38,479 bases of DNA, taken from NCBI GenBank assembly GCA_944385175.1, contig CALWWB010000008.1:1-38479 (forward strand), written 5' to 3'. The translations under genes were made by a program, and so were the position numbers. Below, piece by piece: positions 38,376 through 38,479 of the stretch (its first letter is position 1; each line of letters opens with the position of its first letter). The DNA is from an uncultured Oscillospiraceae bacterium (lineage in GTDB: Bacteria > Bacillota > Clostridia > Oscillospirales > Oscillospiraceae). The notes under the pieces were generated by a model. It worked only from the letters and a program-made list of their open reading frames with translations. It was not told the origin of the DNA and made no database searches.

Positions 38376-38479
38376 TATTCCTCACTCCCCCATAATTTAA
38401 AGTATTAGGGAACCTCTGATTTAATCCGCACTACCATAAAGGCTCCGGATGTGGGATAATAACACATCAAAGCAATGGT

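Overview
The window looks like a chromosomal segment of a strictly anaerobic, fairly GC-rich gut-type Firmicute, most like the Clostridia order Oscillospirales. The evidence is the class III (oxygen-sensitive) ribonucleotide reductase, a bacterial 2[4Fe-4S] ferredoxin, RNase Y, a Clp ATPase, AbrB, SdpR/SdpI, purine-rich Shine-Dalgarno sequences and near-consensus sigma-A promoters throughout. No phage, plasmid, CRISPR array or intact transposase is visible. Most genes sit in short operons separated by clear hairpin terminators.

Layout. 1-4600: the 3' end of a nicotinate phosphoribosyltransferase gene, then a large secreted beta-helix/Ig-like protein on the minus strand. 4841-9322: an AAA ATPase-CYTH fusion, a membrane protein with zinc-ribbon and Ig-like parts, NagA, an MscS channel and tRNA-Ser(GGA). 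9411-10868: two membrane proteins (VanZ-like, YwaF-like). 10958-12814: a lysine riboswitch with its own terminator controlling an NhaC-family transporter, which is therefore a predicted lysine importer. 12938-13938: an SdpI-like/SdpR-like pair with a textbook autoregulatory operator. 14045-15337: a CPA2-type cation:proton antiporter.

15428-19963 is an anaerobic dNTP-synthesis block. Two promoters and two NrdR-box-like sites precede nrdG and nrdD. NrdD carries a fused C-terminal redoxin with a CPNC active site, and trxB (thioredoxin reductase) lies downstream, so reductase, radical activase and electron delivery are encoded together. A B3/B4-domain protein follows. 20825-22261 holds a DUF2752 protein and two tandem zinc-ribbon/CD225 (dispanin, IFITM-like) proteins. 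Minus-strand pyrB-pyrI follow.

24101-30648 is a divergent locus. A SAM methyltransferase and an FmdE-like protein point one way. A complete Opp/Nik-type ABC importer (lipoprotein, two permeases, one polypeptide with both ATPases) points the other way, and a 20-bp inverted repeat lies in the shared control region. The tail holds RNase Y, a SPOR-domain exported protein, a ClpC/ClpA-like ATPase with no ordinary start codon, a ferredoxin, TrmN6, a CPBP protease and AbrB.

The most unusual feature is a ~200-bp intergenic element present twice (18810-19008 and 22358-22560). Both copies can fold into the same multi-hairpin structure, with a compensatory base-pair change between them. Both sit between two copies of a local terminator hairpin, as if a small non-autonomous mobile element inserts into terminators and duplicates the hairpin.
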